The notes under the pieces: generated by a model
Databases searched by the model: none
The model's input: only the letters and a program-made list of their open reading frames with translations
What the model was told of the DNA's origin: nothing
Translations under genes and position numbers: made by a program
Part shown: one piece after another, positions 31,311-39,886 of the stretch
Numbering within the stretch: the stretch's first letter is position 1
How the letters are laid out: every line of letters starts with the position of its first letter
Source: Planococcus rifietoensis
GTDB lineage: Bacteria > Bacillota > Bacilli > Bacillales_A > Planococcaceae
Direction of reading: 5' to 3'
Assembly (NCBI RefSeq): GCF_001465795.2
Contig: NZ_CP013659.2
Span: 1,692,501 to 1,756,500, forward strand
DNA: 64,000 nucleotides

Positions 31311-31342
31311 AAAACAAAAAGAACGCCCATTTGGACGTTCTA
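31311..31342 (-). terminator. Cassette terminator after the 31.35-kb gene
   Basis: The minus strand reads AGAACGTCC-AAAT-GGGCGTTCT followed by TTTTTGTTTTGC. It is one of a family of near-identical hairpins that follow each cargo gene in this part of the prophage. Confidence 0.85.
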
Positions 31343-31347
31343 AAAAA

Positions 31348-31605
31348 TTAGTCTAAGCGAACTAACAACGTGTTCTCATTAATTACATTGAAAATTAAAG
31401 ATTTAAATTCTAACATTTGAAATGACATGAACTCCCATTCCGGTTCTCCTATTGCTAAGGAAACAACAAGATTTCCTTCTGCCTTTGCATGTTCATAAAT
31501 TAGAAGTCTCCTATCATTACTACTTAAGCGCTGCTGTAATTGAATAAATTCTTTCTCAGGAAGCTTATTTTCCACCTCAGAATAATCTATCTCTATAGTT
31601 GGCAA
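31348..31605 (-). CDS. Small protein of unknown function
   Basis: An 85-residue protein that I do not recognise. It has no membrane segment and mixes acidic helices ('YSEVENKLPEKEFIQLQQRL') with beta-prone stretches ('NLVVSLAIGEPEWEFMSFQM'). The likely start is TTG 31605: the sequence GGAAGGAGGGG lies seven bases before it, while the upstream in-frame ATG overlaps that site. It is a stand-alone cassette between two terminators next to the lysis genes. Confidence 0.6.
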   Translation of the reverse strand: MPTIEIDYSEVENKLPEKEFIQLQQRLSSNDRRLLIYEHAKAEGNLVVSLAIGEPEWEFMSFQMLEFKSLIFNVINENTLLVRLD

Positions 31606-31663
31606 AGTAGCCCCTCCTTCCATTACAGTCCAATATTCGACAAGGAGAATGGGAAATCCTTCA

Positions 31664-31693
31664 TAATAAAAAAGCCCCTCGAAGGACGCTCTT
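31664..31693 (-). terminator. Imperfect cassette terminator
   Basis: The minus strand reads AGCGTCC-TTCGA-GGGGCT followed by TTTTTTATTATG. The stem has mismatches, but loop position, arm motif and T-run match the other hairpins of this region, so it may be a decayed copy. Confidence 0.5.
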
Positions 31694-31842
31694 GTGGTTT
31701 ATATTTATTTTAAAATATTAAATTTTATATTCACAATTATTTGCGAATAGGTTATTCTAATTATGTTCTCATCTTTCTATTTCCTCCCCTGATGCGCGTC
31801 TCCCAAGACCAGCGCGCCAGGGGTTTTTATTTTTGTCACAGC

Positions 31843-31868
31843 AAAAAGAGTGCCCCGATGGACACTCA
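31843..31868 (-). terminator. Cassette terminator after the 31.88-kb gene
   Basis: The minus strand reads GAGTGTCC-ATCG-GGGCACTC followed by TTTTTGC, immediately after the stop of the membrane-protein gene. It belongs to the repeated hairpin family. Confidence 0.85.
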
Positions 31869-31876
31869 ATTTTTAA

Positions 31877-32536
31877 TTATTTAATTGCTTCTTCGTTTCT
31901 GCTATTGATACTTATTTTTTCATTCTTTTTGCCTTTAATAGTTTTACGAAGTGAGGAAGCAATATTTAATGCGACAGCGATTGTAGTGCCTATAGAAAAT
32001 GGCAATACAAAACGGTCTATAAAACTTTCATCTCCATTGATATTAGTTGCTGGATCAACGATTATTAGCAGGGCACTAAATACAGACATGATTAAAACTG
32101 CTAAAGTGAGAATGTAGTTGTAAGTGTAGTTTAAAGACATAATTCGATTTGAAGATTCCACAACTTCACCCATTTTTTCATGTTCATCAATTAACTTTAT
32201 AAGGGATTCTGAGATTTCATTCTTTTTTTCATTTGATATAAACTTCGTTTCAAATATTTCTTTTATCAAATCTTCAAGCGTTTCTCTAATATTGTTTAAG
32301 TCTCCCTCTTTAACCCCATAACTACGAGCTAAAGATTTTAATAGTGATTTAATGACTGGTAAAGAAGGTATTCTTTCTTCTGATACAGACATTATTAACA
32401 AAACAATTATTTCTCTGTTTGCTTCCCTAACCTTTTTCACATACTCTTTTTTACTAAAAAATTTGGAGAGGTAGTTAGTAAGGAAATAAACTACTAAACC
32501 AGTTGCTATTCCAACAAACCAAGGATTATCCCACAA
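31877..32536 (-). CDS. Three-helix membrane protein, possible exclusion factor
   Basis: This 219-residue protein of unknown function has an N-terminal membrane helix ('WFVGIATGLVVYFLTNYL'), a long charged helical cytoplasmic region, and two further helices near residues 137-160 ('ILTLAVLIMSVFSALLIIV') and 172-192 ('RFVLPFSIGTTIAVALNIA'), then a basic tail. The start appears to be TTG 32536, because no in-frame ATG precedes the first helix. It is AT-rich, has its own terminator and lies in the cargo zone beside lysis genes, where phages often carry superinfection-exclusion genes; that role is inference only. Confidence 0.6.
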   Translation of the reverse strand: MWDNPWFVGIATGLVVYFLTNYLSKFFSKKEYVKKVREANREIIVLLIMSVSEERIPSLPVIKSLLKSLARSYGVKEGDLNNIRETLEDLIKEIFETKFISNEKKNEISESLIKLIDEHEKMGEVVESSNRIMSLNYTYNYILTLAVLIMSVFSALLIIVDPATNINGDESFIDRFVLPFSIGTTIAVALNIASSLRKTIKGKKNEKISINSRNEEAIK

Positions 32537-32639
32537 AGCATTTCACACCATTCTATTGAACTTTCCTCCATTATATGTGTTTCACAAGAAAATTTATACA
32601 GAATTCCTTATATGCTTCATTGAGAAAGATTGATTAATA

Positions 32640-32669
32640 ATGAAAAGAGCGCCCGATTGGACACTCTTG
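32640..32669 (-). terminator. Cassette terminator after the 32.7-kb gene
   Basis: The minus strand reads GAGTGTCC-AATC-GGGCGCTC followed by TTTTCATT. A second, weaker hairpin (GCATC-GCTAA-GGTGC then TCTTTTTGC) at about 32,684-32,706 stands between it and the gene. Confidence 0.8.
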
Positions 32670-32724
32670 TGATTTACATATAGCAAAAAGAGCACCTTAG
32701 CGATGCCTTCGAATTAGTAAATTT

Positions 32725-33054
32725 TTATACATTAACGTCTCTCTCGTAGAAAACTTCGTGCGTTATTTCATATTTTTTCTCAACGTCTTCCCACGTATAG
32801 ATTCCTCCAGGATACTTACCGCTTTCAAGCCCCGATATTCTACTTTTCAACGAATCTTGAAAATATTGCCCTACAGCCACTGACTTAGAATAATGATTAT
32901 TTACTTCCTTAACCAAGTCTTCGCCCAGTAGTCTTCTAAATGTGAAATGCACAAATGCATTCACTACCGTTATTTTCTCATCTTGTATTCGTGTGACAGT
33001 ATAATAATTACCTAAACCATCTTTTATTAAATCTCTCATGACTAGTAATTCCAT
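32725..33054 (-). CDS. Protein of unknown function
   Basis: A 109-residue soluble protein that I do not recognise. It begins MELLVMRDLIKDGLGNYYTV and includes aromatic-rich 'NAFVHFTFRRLLGED', 'YPGGIYTWEDVEKKYEI' and an acidic C-terminus. ATG 33054 lies eight bases after AAAGGGGG and is preferred to the GTG at 33063. It is a single-gene cassette with terminators downstream, back to back with the plus-strand gene at 33.18 kb; the roughly 120 bases between the two starts hold an AT-rich dyad and a TATAAT. Confidence 0.55.
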   Translation of the reverse strand: MELLVMRDLIKDGLGNYYTVTRIQDEKITVVNAFVHFTFRRLLGEDLVKEVNNHYSKSVAVGQYFQDSLKSRISGLESGKYPGGIYTWEDVEKKYEITHEVFYERDVNV

Positions 33055-33092
33055 TATTCGCACCCCCTTTCACAGCATTATTCGACCTTGCA

Positions 33093-33118
33093 AGAAAAAA
33101 TCCTTCAAATATTTTGAA
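33093..33118. promoter_or_regulatory. Inverted repeat in the divergent intergenic region
   Basis: AATCCTTCAAA-TAT-TTTGAAGATT forms a dyad with one mismatch between two divergent cargo genes. On the minus strand it is followed by TTTTTTC, so it could be a weak terminator; its location before both starts also suits an operator. Confidence 0.45.
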
Positions 33119-33148
33119 GATTTAAATCAACTTTTCCATTTCATACGA

Positions 33149-33154
33149 TATAAT
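33149..33154 (+). promoter_or_regulatory. Probable -10 box of the 33.18-kb gene
   Basis: A consensus TATAAT lies 24 bases before the plus-strand ATG and its GGAGGT. No good -35 hexamer stands 17 bases upstream (ATCAAC), so the promoter may be weak or regulated. Confidence 0.5.
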
Positions 33155-33177
33155 TTGGAAAGATTGGAGGTGCAATA

Positions 33178-34032
33178 ATGTCGGAAGTAGAAAACCAAGA
33201 ATATTACTTGGAACAATTGCATGATCAAGTTTCCTTTTTAATCGATGCCTGCCACAGCTATGATAGAGGAAACTTCAAACAAGCAAAAATAATCTCATCA
33301 CTCATTAGAACTATTGTTAAGGATCCAGCATCAAATGGTCGAAAAAGCAGAACCACAAGTCTTCTCACTCATATAGGAAAAAAACCTTCTATTAAAATGT
33401 ATAACACTGGATTTGAGGCCAAGAATGCAAGAATCAATTTTAATTTGGTAGGAATAGCAACAGTTCCAACCTCAAAAAAATTCTTCAAAAAAAGATTTAA
33501 TCATATTTATTTACCTCTTTTAGATGAGAGCCAAATTGTAGATGTAAAGTGGCTTTCCTTTGAAGAATGGTGGAATAGTAACATCTTCGTGTATGACAGC
33601 AGAGATCTCACAAACATCTTCACCCGCAAAAGAATTGTATTGACTATGGCTGAGCAGGACGGGGGCTCTCATGTCGATTCACATGAAGATATAGATAAAG
33701 AATATCTCGATTTAGCAACGGCAGCAAAAATTTATATAACTAATGTAGATTGTGAAGGTAATGAATCCCCCTTCGTAAATATGCATTACGCATTAGTTAG
33801 ACAAATTGGCCACGAACTACTGATAAGTTTAATGCAAGAGTTCAAGTTTCCTTTGAGTTACAAACCAACGAACAAGATTAATCTCAGAGGAGTACCAAAG
33901 CATAAAATCAAACAACCCGGAATATTAGTTGCAGGAAAGAAAATAGAATCTACCCGTACCGCTAACCCTATAAAAGGTGTAGAAAAAGTTTCTTTCAAAA
34001 ATCCTTTCTATAAACCGCCCCTTCAACAATAA
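33178..34032 (+). CDS. Cargo protein of unknown function on the opposite strand
   Basis: The 284-residue product starts at ATG 33178 after TTGGAGGTG. I cannot assign a function. The N-terminal part ('QVSFLIDACHSYDRGNF', 'QAKIISSLIRTIVKD') is helical, and the centre has a striking 'FEEWWNSNIFVYDSRD' followed by 'TRKRIVLTMAEQDGGSHVDS'. From memory, the 'R--LVLt-A-qDGG-HVD' pattern recurs in an uncharacterised bacterial family, which I cannot verify here. It is AT-rich, has its own TATAAT and lies opposite to all surrounding phage structural genes. Expression independent of the late operon is likely, as for lysogenic-conversion or defence genes. Confidence 0.75.
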   Translation: MSEVENQEYYLEQLHDQVSFLIDACHSYDRGNFKQAKIISSLIRTIVKDPASNGRKSRTTSLLTHIGKKPSIKMYNTGFEAKNARINFNLVGIATVPTSKKFFKKRFNHIYLPLLDESQIVDVKWLSFEEWWNSNIFVYDSRDLTNIFTRKRIVLTMAEQDGGSHVDSHEDIDKEYLDLATAAKIYITNVDCEGNESPFVNMHYALVRQIGHELLISLMQEFKFPLSYKPTNKINLRGVPKHKIKQPGILVAGKKIESTRTANPIKGVEKVSFKNPFYKPPLQQ

Positions 34033-34231
34033 CTTATTGAAATAAAGTCTAGAGAAAGTTCATTTCTTTTCTACCTTTTTATTCTGTATGACTTGTATCT
34101 ATTTTATGCCGATTCAACCATTTGGGGTGTTGAAGCGCAGTTGTACTATCGGTTTATTTTTCAACTGGTTAAATGAGATATTTCTGACCTTTAATGTTCA
34201 ATCGTTTTTTTATCTAAAATCCTCTCCTTTT
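34033..34231. other. Short AT-rich spacer after the 33.18-kb gene
   Basis: No gene seen. A weak hairpin (TAGAGAAAG-TTCAT-TTCTTTTCTA) followed by CCTTTTTATTCTG at about 34,050-34,085 could end the plus-strand transcript. Confidence 0.4.
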
Positions 34232-34270
34232 CAAAAAACAAGAGCGCCATTGAAGGCACTCTTGTTTTTT
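34232..34270. terminator. Bidirectional cassette terminator ending the late operon
   Basis: AAAAACAAGAGCGCC-ATTGAA-GGCACTCTTGTTTTTT has T-runs on both strands. On the minus strand it ends the tail operon right after the receptor-binding gene; on the plus strand it can stop the cargo gene. It shares the GAGYGYC core with the other hairpins of this region. Confidence 0.88.
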
Positions 34271-36215
34271 ATTTCAACAATTTTTCAGCTTCAAACAATC
34301 GGCCAATCACAAAACTTGCGCCGAACCTGTAAACTTCCCCTTTATTAAAGGTATGATTATCAAGCACTTGTGGATACAGTTTTTGCATGTCTGCGTTTCG
34401 ATGTTCTAACCATACTACATGTGGATCATTGTACCGATTTGCTTTTCCATAGCGCAGTGACTCGGCAATATTGTGAAACTTCATAGCTACGGCATAATTT
34501 CTCTTTTCTGTTTGTGTTGAATTATGATAGAAAGCATATTCACGAGACAAAGCTTTCTCGGACAATTCTGTTCTCCCACCAGAACTGTTTGTTGCATCGA
34601 GATCTGTGCCTAAACTTGTATATAATCGATCGGCAAATTGTCTTGAAACAGGAAACATGCCTACATAGCCAGAACTTACATAAACGTCTTCAATCCATTT
34701 TATACTAGTCTTAAATGATGCCCCATTAACATTAATGGTTTTAACTTCACTTAAATTGGCAATTTTTTGCCCAGTATGAGGGTAAATGCATGCCATGGAT
34801 TGCATTATTACAACTTGACTAATACGTTCATATTTTGATGGAGTCCAATCTGTAATAGCAATCCCATCAAATAAGACAGTTTGACTTACAGAAAAAACAG
34901 TTCCTAATCCATGATCAGGTAACCACTCGGTAGAAGTACTTACTCCAATCGGCTGAACTCTCAACGCAAATTCTTTATTACTTCCTTCTTCAAGCAACTT
35001 AAAACTCTCAGTCTCGATGAAACCTTTTTCGTAAATTTCGAATGTTCTCGCTGATAATTCAGAACGTTCTTCAAAAAATGACCATCCACGTGCAATGCCC
35101 CCAGCGGGTGGATGCATTGAATTTGCTCCAATAAACTCAAACTCAATGAGGTGTTCTTTATCTTCTAGACCATCTATAACTCTTAATCCTCGAGTCGATT
35201 GCAACTCTTCTGAAGGTACATTGTTAATGTGCGTAGAAAGTACTGAATGAAATACCCCGTCAATCGTTACGTTGAAATCTCCCCCACGGTCATCCGTGTA
35301 GTGCTTTACATCGATCCTGCTACCCTTGAAGCTTTTAACATATTTCGCTCCGATTTCGGTAGTGTAATAGGATGGGGGTGATAATTTATTCCAAGTTCCG
35401 ATATATTCATCTGCATTTTCGTTTAAGTACCACTCGTCGTCTTCTTCAAGAGTAGAAACAGATCCGGAACTTAGTTTGATGTAATCGTCAGCAATATCTT
35501 TATATAAATAGTAAACCGCATATTTCTTTCCACCTAACGGAACTGCTACATCAAAACGCCGATCCGCTTTCTTTTTAACGAGTATCCCCGAAGTTATTTG
35601 ATTATGCTCAAGAATTAAATCGTATAAACTACGCTGATTTAACTGGTTGTCTACTTTTTCGTTATAGGCTCTTAAATTAAATTCACCCATTCGTGCATCC
35701 AAGACCTCTGTGTCTTCTGTGAAAGCACCGACTCCTTCATCAACGCGCTGCTTCAATTCATCGACTTGCGGTACAATCGCCTGCTCAAATTGCTGCTGTT
35801 TTTCTTCCTGCTCAGTACGTAATTGCGAAACAGTTGTCACACTAATACCTGCATACTCAAGGTTATCCGTTGACGGCTTAATATAAATCTTCCCTTCATA
35901 TTCACCGGAGGGGAATTTTCGGCGATAGTCCGGATTTGCGGCGTCAGTTGCAGTAAATTCGATTTGAAAATCGCCGTGCTGCAAGAGTTGGTTAATAGTA
36001 AGTCGAATTAATTGAACCGTTGAATCAAAGCTGGCTGTTCCTTCGTACATGATGCCTTTATCATTCCAGATAGCTACAGCGATATCTTTTCCTGTAAGGT
36101 CGACCGTCTTGCCTGAGTAGTCACGAGGATTGAATGCCAGTTGCGCATGTTCACCTTGCTTAAAAATACTGCCGCCTTCTACTAGGTCGAGGCGTGTATG
36201 GTTTGTCATGTTCAT
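34269..36215 (-). CDS. Baseplate upper protein BppU-type / receptor-binding tail protein
   Basis: The 648-residue protein forms the tail tip that binds the cell. The N-terminal 130 residues fit the BppU_N domain ('IFKQGEHAQLAFNPRDYSGK', 'DIAVAIWNDKG', 'FPSGEYEGKIYIKP'), which docks on the baseplate. A coiled-coil neck follows ('QLRTEQEEKQQQFEQAIVPQ', about 140-200). The C-terminal 430 residues are of unknown fold and visibly more AT-rich than the N-terminal part, suggesting that the receptor-binding module was exchanged. Start ATG 36215 follows AGGAGA. It is the last gene of the tail operon and ends in a terminator. Confidence 0.85.
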   Translation of the reverse strand: MNMTNHTRLDLVEGGSIFKQGEHAQLAFNPRDYSGKTVDLTGKDIAVAIWNDKGIMYEGTASFDSTVQLIRLTINQLLQHGDFQIEFTATDAANPDYRRKFPSGEYEGKIYIKPSTDNLEYAGISVTTVSQLRTEQEEKQQQFEQAIVPQVDELKQRVDEGVGAFTEDTEVLDARMGEFNLRAYNEKVDNQLNQRSLYDLILEHNQITSGILVKKKADRRFDVAVPLGGKKYAVYYLYKDIADDYIKLSSGSVSTLEEDDEWYLNENADEYIGTWNKLSPPSYYTTEIGAKYVKSFKGSRIDVKHYTDDRGGDFNVTIDGVFHSVLSTHINNVPSEELQSTRGLRVIDGLEDKEHLIEFEFIGANSMHPPAGGIARGWSFFEERSELSARTFEIYEKGFIETESFKLLEEGSNKEFALRVQPIGVSTSTEWLPDHGLGTVFSVSQTVLFDGIAITDWTPSKYERISQVVIMQSMACIYPHTGQKIANLSEVKTINVNGASFKTSIKWIEDVYVSSGYVGMFPVSRQFADRLYTSLGTDLDATNSSGGRTELSEKALSREYAFYHNSTQTEKRNYAVAMKFHNIAESLRYGKANRYNDPHVVWLEHRNADMQKLYPQVLDNHTFNKGEVYRFGASFVIGRLFEAEKLLK

Positions 36216-36237
36216 TCGCTTATCTCTCCTTCCCTCT

Positions 36238-36483
36238 TTACTCGATTACTCCACTTTTTGCGAAGCTATATGTTTTCTCGCCCTTTGAAGAAAGCATTTT
36301 ACCATGACTCTCAATTGTTGCGGCAATCTCTTCATCAGGTGTTTCCGCATTAAACTCAAGGTAGGCTGTGCTCTTGAAATCCGAATCAGTTGCAGTATAA
36401 ACGACCGTAAAGACAACTGCTTCTCGACTTCCTGCAGCAGAGCTATGTGTTTGGTGTTGGATGTCCGTTACTTCGTATTGCAT
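36238..36483 (-). CDS. Small phage tail-region protein
   Basis: An 81-residue protein without a known function. It reads MQYEVTDIQHQTHSSAAGSR then 'EAVVFTVVYTATDSDFKSTA' and looks like a single beta-rich domain. I chose ATG 36483, which follows TAGGAGGAAGACC; a longer in-frame reading overlaps the upstream tail gene and has no phage character. It lies between Tal and the receptor-binding protein, where small baseplate accessory proteins are common. Confidence 0.7.
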   Translation of the reverse strand: MQYEVTDIQHQTHSSAAGSREAVVFTVVYTATDSDFKSTAYLEFNAETPDEEIAATIESHGKMLSSKGEKTYSFAKSGVIE

Positions 36484-36494
36484 TGGTCTTCCTC

Positions 36495-38417
36495 CTAACG
36501 AGTGCCGATTACTTGTATGCTGATTGGTACAATCGTTCCAGTAGAAGCGTAGGCGTAGTGTGGACTGATTCTGATGGTCAATGACGATAACTCGCCTTGT
36601 GTAAACGCTCTGCTGTCTTTTCGCTCGTATACATACCATTCCTTTGCTTCTGACTGCACGAAAACCCCGAGGACCTTTGTGATGCCGAGCGTTGTCGGAT
36701 CTACAATAGGAACCGTGACCTCGATGAAGTCGCCTGGCGAGTAATTCCCGGTCGCGACAGGAATGTCGAGCCGGTGAGTGTAGTTCTTGCCAAAAGCATA
36801 GTCTAGGCTTTCCTTGTCGTGCATTTCCGGAAGCACACTGAATACGCTAAACAATGTCCGATCGTTTCCTCTTACGTAGCCATTATCAATAGTGATTTTG
36901 CTTGCGCCATCACCAGAAGAAAGAGCACCAGAGAAACTTCCTCCAGCGCCCTCTAAATCACCTTTGAACTTCAAGTTGCCATCCACATCAAAATATAAGA
37001 CCTTGCTGAATGCTTCTGTAAGGCTCTTCCTCGCTTCGATACTGATGCCTTCAGTCGCATTAACTATCGTCCGCACTAATTCATCTGTGCGATCTACAAC
37101 CAATCCTTCTTCAGGTGTAATCGAAACGCCATTGTATTGCTGCCCCATCATCAACCCGCCGATTTCGGATGCATCGGTCGGCGCCATCTTCTCCCATCGC
37201 TGTGTTTGTGTGTTGAAAGAGTGCGGTACTTCAGGTTTCAATTGCTGCTCAAGGCTTTTAGGCTTAATCCAAATTGTCTTAGTTTCTCCAAGGGGCGCCA
37301 TTTCACTGCGAATCATTTTGACGCCATAGATGGCTTGGAGCTCACGAAACACCTTGCGGACTTCCTGTTCGCTCTGTTCACGGATTTCTCCGATGATGTA
37401 GCGCTTGGAAGCTGGATTGCTAATGCTGCGAATCACGCGAAGTACCCGGGCCCGCGCATAAATAGCCGGCTTCACGTCTTTGTTTTTTACATTGATGCGA
37501 TCACCTAGCCGCACTTTCTTATGCGGAAACAAATGCTCAAGCGAAACAGCTTCGACATCGTATTCGAAAATAGAGGCGACCAGCTTGTTGAGCGCCTTTG
37601 TGCCATACTCCCGAAGCTCTTCGACAGTCATCTCTTGGTCATCGCTCTCCGGTTCATAGACAGCCGTTAGATGCGTACCTTGCCAGTTCCATTCTTGGAA
37701 TGCTTCAGCGTGCGTAACAGTCGTGAAAAGCCTTGTACCGTCTTCCCTTTCAGGCGTTTGGCAGTAAAGCGATGTCACAACCGCGTGAGAGTCCACGAAT
37801 TTACGGAAACCGACTAAGTCTTTTCCATATTCGACTGTAAGCGACCGGTCATCACCGACACGCTCCAGGAGATCCACAAAGCGACGTGTAATGTGGCCGC
37901 CTTTGGTCTGTGTCCGAATGCGAATTTCCAAGTTAAATGCTGTGCCGACCATTCCTAAATAATCGTAACCGCCGCGCGGCCGGCTCCTATCGATAGAGCG
38001 ACTGCCTTGGAACTCGACTATGCCCGGCTCGAAGATGGTCCCCGTGGTGATGAGCTGCAGGTATTGAAAAGCCGTCAATGACTCATCCGCGTCAGGCTCG
38101 ATAATCTTGAGCTTGTTTAAATCGATTTCAGCACCATTCGTCCGCACTTCACGATTCGGACCATCATCTTCAGAACTGTGCACAATAAATTCTTGCCAGC
38201 CGATATCTTCATGAGGAATGAGAACGCGAACGCGCCCCACAACCTTCTCAGCCAAAGGAATGTTGTTTGGCATAAAGAAATTGAAATAGTTTGTGCCATC
38301 TTCGGCATCCTGGACATGCTCGTCGCCCCAAAATCGTCGATTTCCTCGGTTATCTAAAGTGCCGAGATATCGTCCAGTATTCTGGTGAAAGAACAATATT
38401 TTCTTTGGTTTTTCCAT
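36495..38417 (-). CDS. Tail-associated lysin/minor structural protein (Tal, prophage tail endopeptidase)
   Basis: The 640-residue baseplate hub protein begins 'KKILFFHQNTGRYLGTLDN' and has the N-terminal organisation of siphovirus tail-endopeptidase/minor structural proteins ('GTAFNLEIRIRTQTKGGHIT', 'ALNKLVASIFEYDVEAVSLE', 'RLGDRINVKNKDVKPAIYAR'), followed by a less conserved C-terminal extension. In related phages it forms the trimeric hub plugging the tail tube, below Dit. Its ATG overlaps the Dit stop (TAATG). No obvious peptidoglycan hydrolase domain is visible at the C-terminus. Confidence 0.85.
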   Translation of the reverse strand: MEKPKKILFFHQNTGRYLGTLDNRGNRRFWGDEHVQDAEDGTNYFNFFMPNNIPLAEKVVGRVRVLIPHEDIGWQEFIVHSSEDDGPNREVRTNGAEIDLNKLKIIEPDADESLTAFQYLQLITTGTIFEPGIVEFQGSRSIDRSRPRGGYDYLGMVGTAFNLEIRIRTQTKGGHITRRFVDLLERVGDDRSLTVEYGKDLVGFRKFVDSHAVVTSLYCQTPEREDGTRLFTTVTHAEAFQEWNWQGTHLTAVYEPESDDQEMTVEELREYGTKALNKLVASIFEYDVEAVSLEHLFPHKKVRLGDRINVKNKDVKPAIYARARVLRVIRSISNPASKRYIIGEIREQSEQEVRKVFRELQAIYGVKMIRSEMAPLGETKTIWIKPKSLEQQLKPEVPHSFNTQTQRWEKMAPTDASEIGGLMMGQQYNGVSITPEEGLVVDRTDELVRTIVNATEGISIEARKSLTEAFSKVLYFDVDGNLKFKGDLEGAGGSFSGALSSGDGASKITIDNGYVRGNDRTLFSVFSVLPEMHDKESLDYAFGKNYTHRLDIPVATGNYSPGDFIEVTVPIVDPTTLGITKVLGVFVQSEAKEWYVYERKDSRAFTQGELSSLTIRISPHYAYASTGTIVPISIQVIGTR

Positions 38418-39886
38418 TAGAAATTACGCTCCCTCAATACGACGTGCGATTGCGTGGAGTCCAGTTTGTCCGCTGGCTCGAATAGCAGATTGGATTGACC
38501 GGTCGGCACATCAAAGAAATCACCACCGAAATCCTCTTCGACTTCGACCGGCTCTCCGTTGATAAGTATCAGCCCCGTATCAAAATCCATTTCGATGACA
38601 TCATCTTGTCGGGCGATGTACGGCACGCCTTCCGATGGAGGGTTAATGCGAACGACTTTGGCATGCAATGCATACATTTCAGTCACTTCGGTAGTTCCTG
38701 ATTGCCCGAAATGAAGCTGCAACTGCGAAAAGTTGCGAGTAAACTTGTAATCGGCATCGATGTACATTACCGAAGCGCGAGCAGTATGGCGGCCGGTCAC
38801 ACTGTCGACCCGCGCCACATACCCGACCCATTTATTACCGATGCGGCCCATGCGCAGAACGCCTTCAAAGTCTCGCCACTCAATGCCTTTTTGACCAGCT
38901 GAGGACAGGATAAATTCTCCTGACGCATCGCCGAGACGAATTTCCACACGGTTCCCGTAAGCTCCGGCACCAATTCGTTTCATCGCCAGCTTGCCCACGA
39001 ATTGCCCTTGATCGTCAAGCAAATACCACTCCAACCTGCCTCTCGCCTTAATGGATGGATTCTTGAAGGTAATCTTTACTTCCAGCAAGAAATCAACGAG
39101 AGGCTCGGACAAGCTCGTCTTTTCAGCCGGCCCGTGCCAGTCCTCTCCCTCGCCAAATGACACAGCGCGGAAGGAATAACCGTTGGCTTCAATCGATCCG
39201 CCTTTCAATCCTCCATCAACAAAAGCATCCGTCTCCGTCCAGCCAACCTTAAAGGCCATCGGGTTGTTCAGAATGATGGTTTCTGGATCCACTGCCACAT
39301 CTGATTCGTCCAACTGGCGGCCGATGCGCTTGTAACCCTGGTCGTTGAAGATGTCCAGGTGCGTTATCGGCTCTTTTACCAAGACTTTCACATATGGCGG
39401 CGTTTCTTCTGCCCCCTTGTTGTAAAGGACGGCCATTCCATCTTTGATCGAATAAGTATCCGGTTCAGATAATTTAAACGGCCGTGGGCAAAGAAAACTC
39501 ATGGTCGCTTTGTAGAATCCTTCTTTTTTGTAGCTCGGCGTCACCCCGGCATATAGGCCGTAATATGTACGATCGAGCTCGTCACCAAACTTGATGGGCA
39601 CTTCTTCTTTCGTGTTCAGCAGTTTATTCAGATGTTCCATGACCTTCTGCAGCTCTTCTTTGGATTCTGCAGCAATCAGGATTTCTTGATTGATTTTCCG
39701 TGGAGGATACTCGATGTTCTGCACGTAACCGCCGTACTGGCCAGGCACTTGCAAAATTTCGATTGACCGGTCCAATAGCTCGCGGCCATCGTCCATTCCT
39801 GGAATAACGTATTCCGACAAATCAATTCCATTAAAAAAAATGGGGAACACAACTAAGTGCTCCCGCATTTCACGTGTGATCCACAT
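38417..39886 (-). CDS. Distal tail protein Dit
   Basis: Dit forms the hexameric ring that starts the baseplate. The 489-residue protein has the family N-terminal belt domain ('FPIFFNGIDLSEYVIPGMDDG', 'GYVQNIEYPPRKINQEI', 'LNKLLNTKEEVPIKFGDELD', 'GFYKATMSFLCPRPFKL') and a long C-terminal galectin-like extension (about 190-489), which is larger than in SPP1 Dit and may bind host carbohydrate. ATG 39886 overlaps the TAA of the tape-measure gene (TAATG) and follows AAGGGGGA. Confidence 0.88.
   Translation of the reverse strand: MWITREMREHLVVFPIFFNGIDLSEYVIPGMDDGRELLDRSIEILQVPGQYGGYVQNIEYPPRKINQEILIAAESKEELQKVMEHLNKLLNTKEEVPIKFGDELDRTYYGLYAGVTPSYKKEGFYKATMSFLCPRPFKLSEPDTYSIKDGMAVLYNKGAEETPPYVKVLVKEPITHLDIFNDQGYKRIGRQLDESDVAVDPETIILNNPMAFKVGWTETDAFVDGGLKGGSIEANGYSFRAVSFGEGEDWHGPAEKTSLSEPLVDFLLEVKITFKNPSIKARGRLEWYLLDDQGQFVGKLAMKRIGAGAYGNRVEIRLGDASGEFILSSAGQKGIEWRDFEGVLRMGRIGNKWVGYVARVDSVTGRHTARASVMYIDADYKFTRNFSQLQLHFGQSGTTEVTEMYALHAKVVRINPPSEGVPYIARQDDVIEMDFDTGLILINGEPVEVEEDFGGDFFDVPTGQSNLLFEPADKLDSTQSHVVLRERNF

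Noticed and set aside
31789..31836. Plus-strand terminator-like sequence CCCCTGATGCGCG...GCGCGCCAGGGG followed by TTTTTATTTTT
   Set aside because: The stem is imperfect (two extra bases in one arm) and there is no plus-strand gene upstream to end; perhaps a remnant of a lost cassette.
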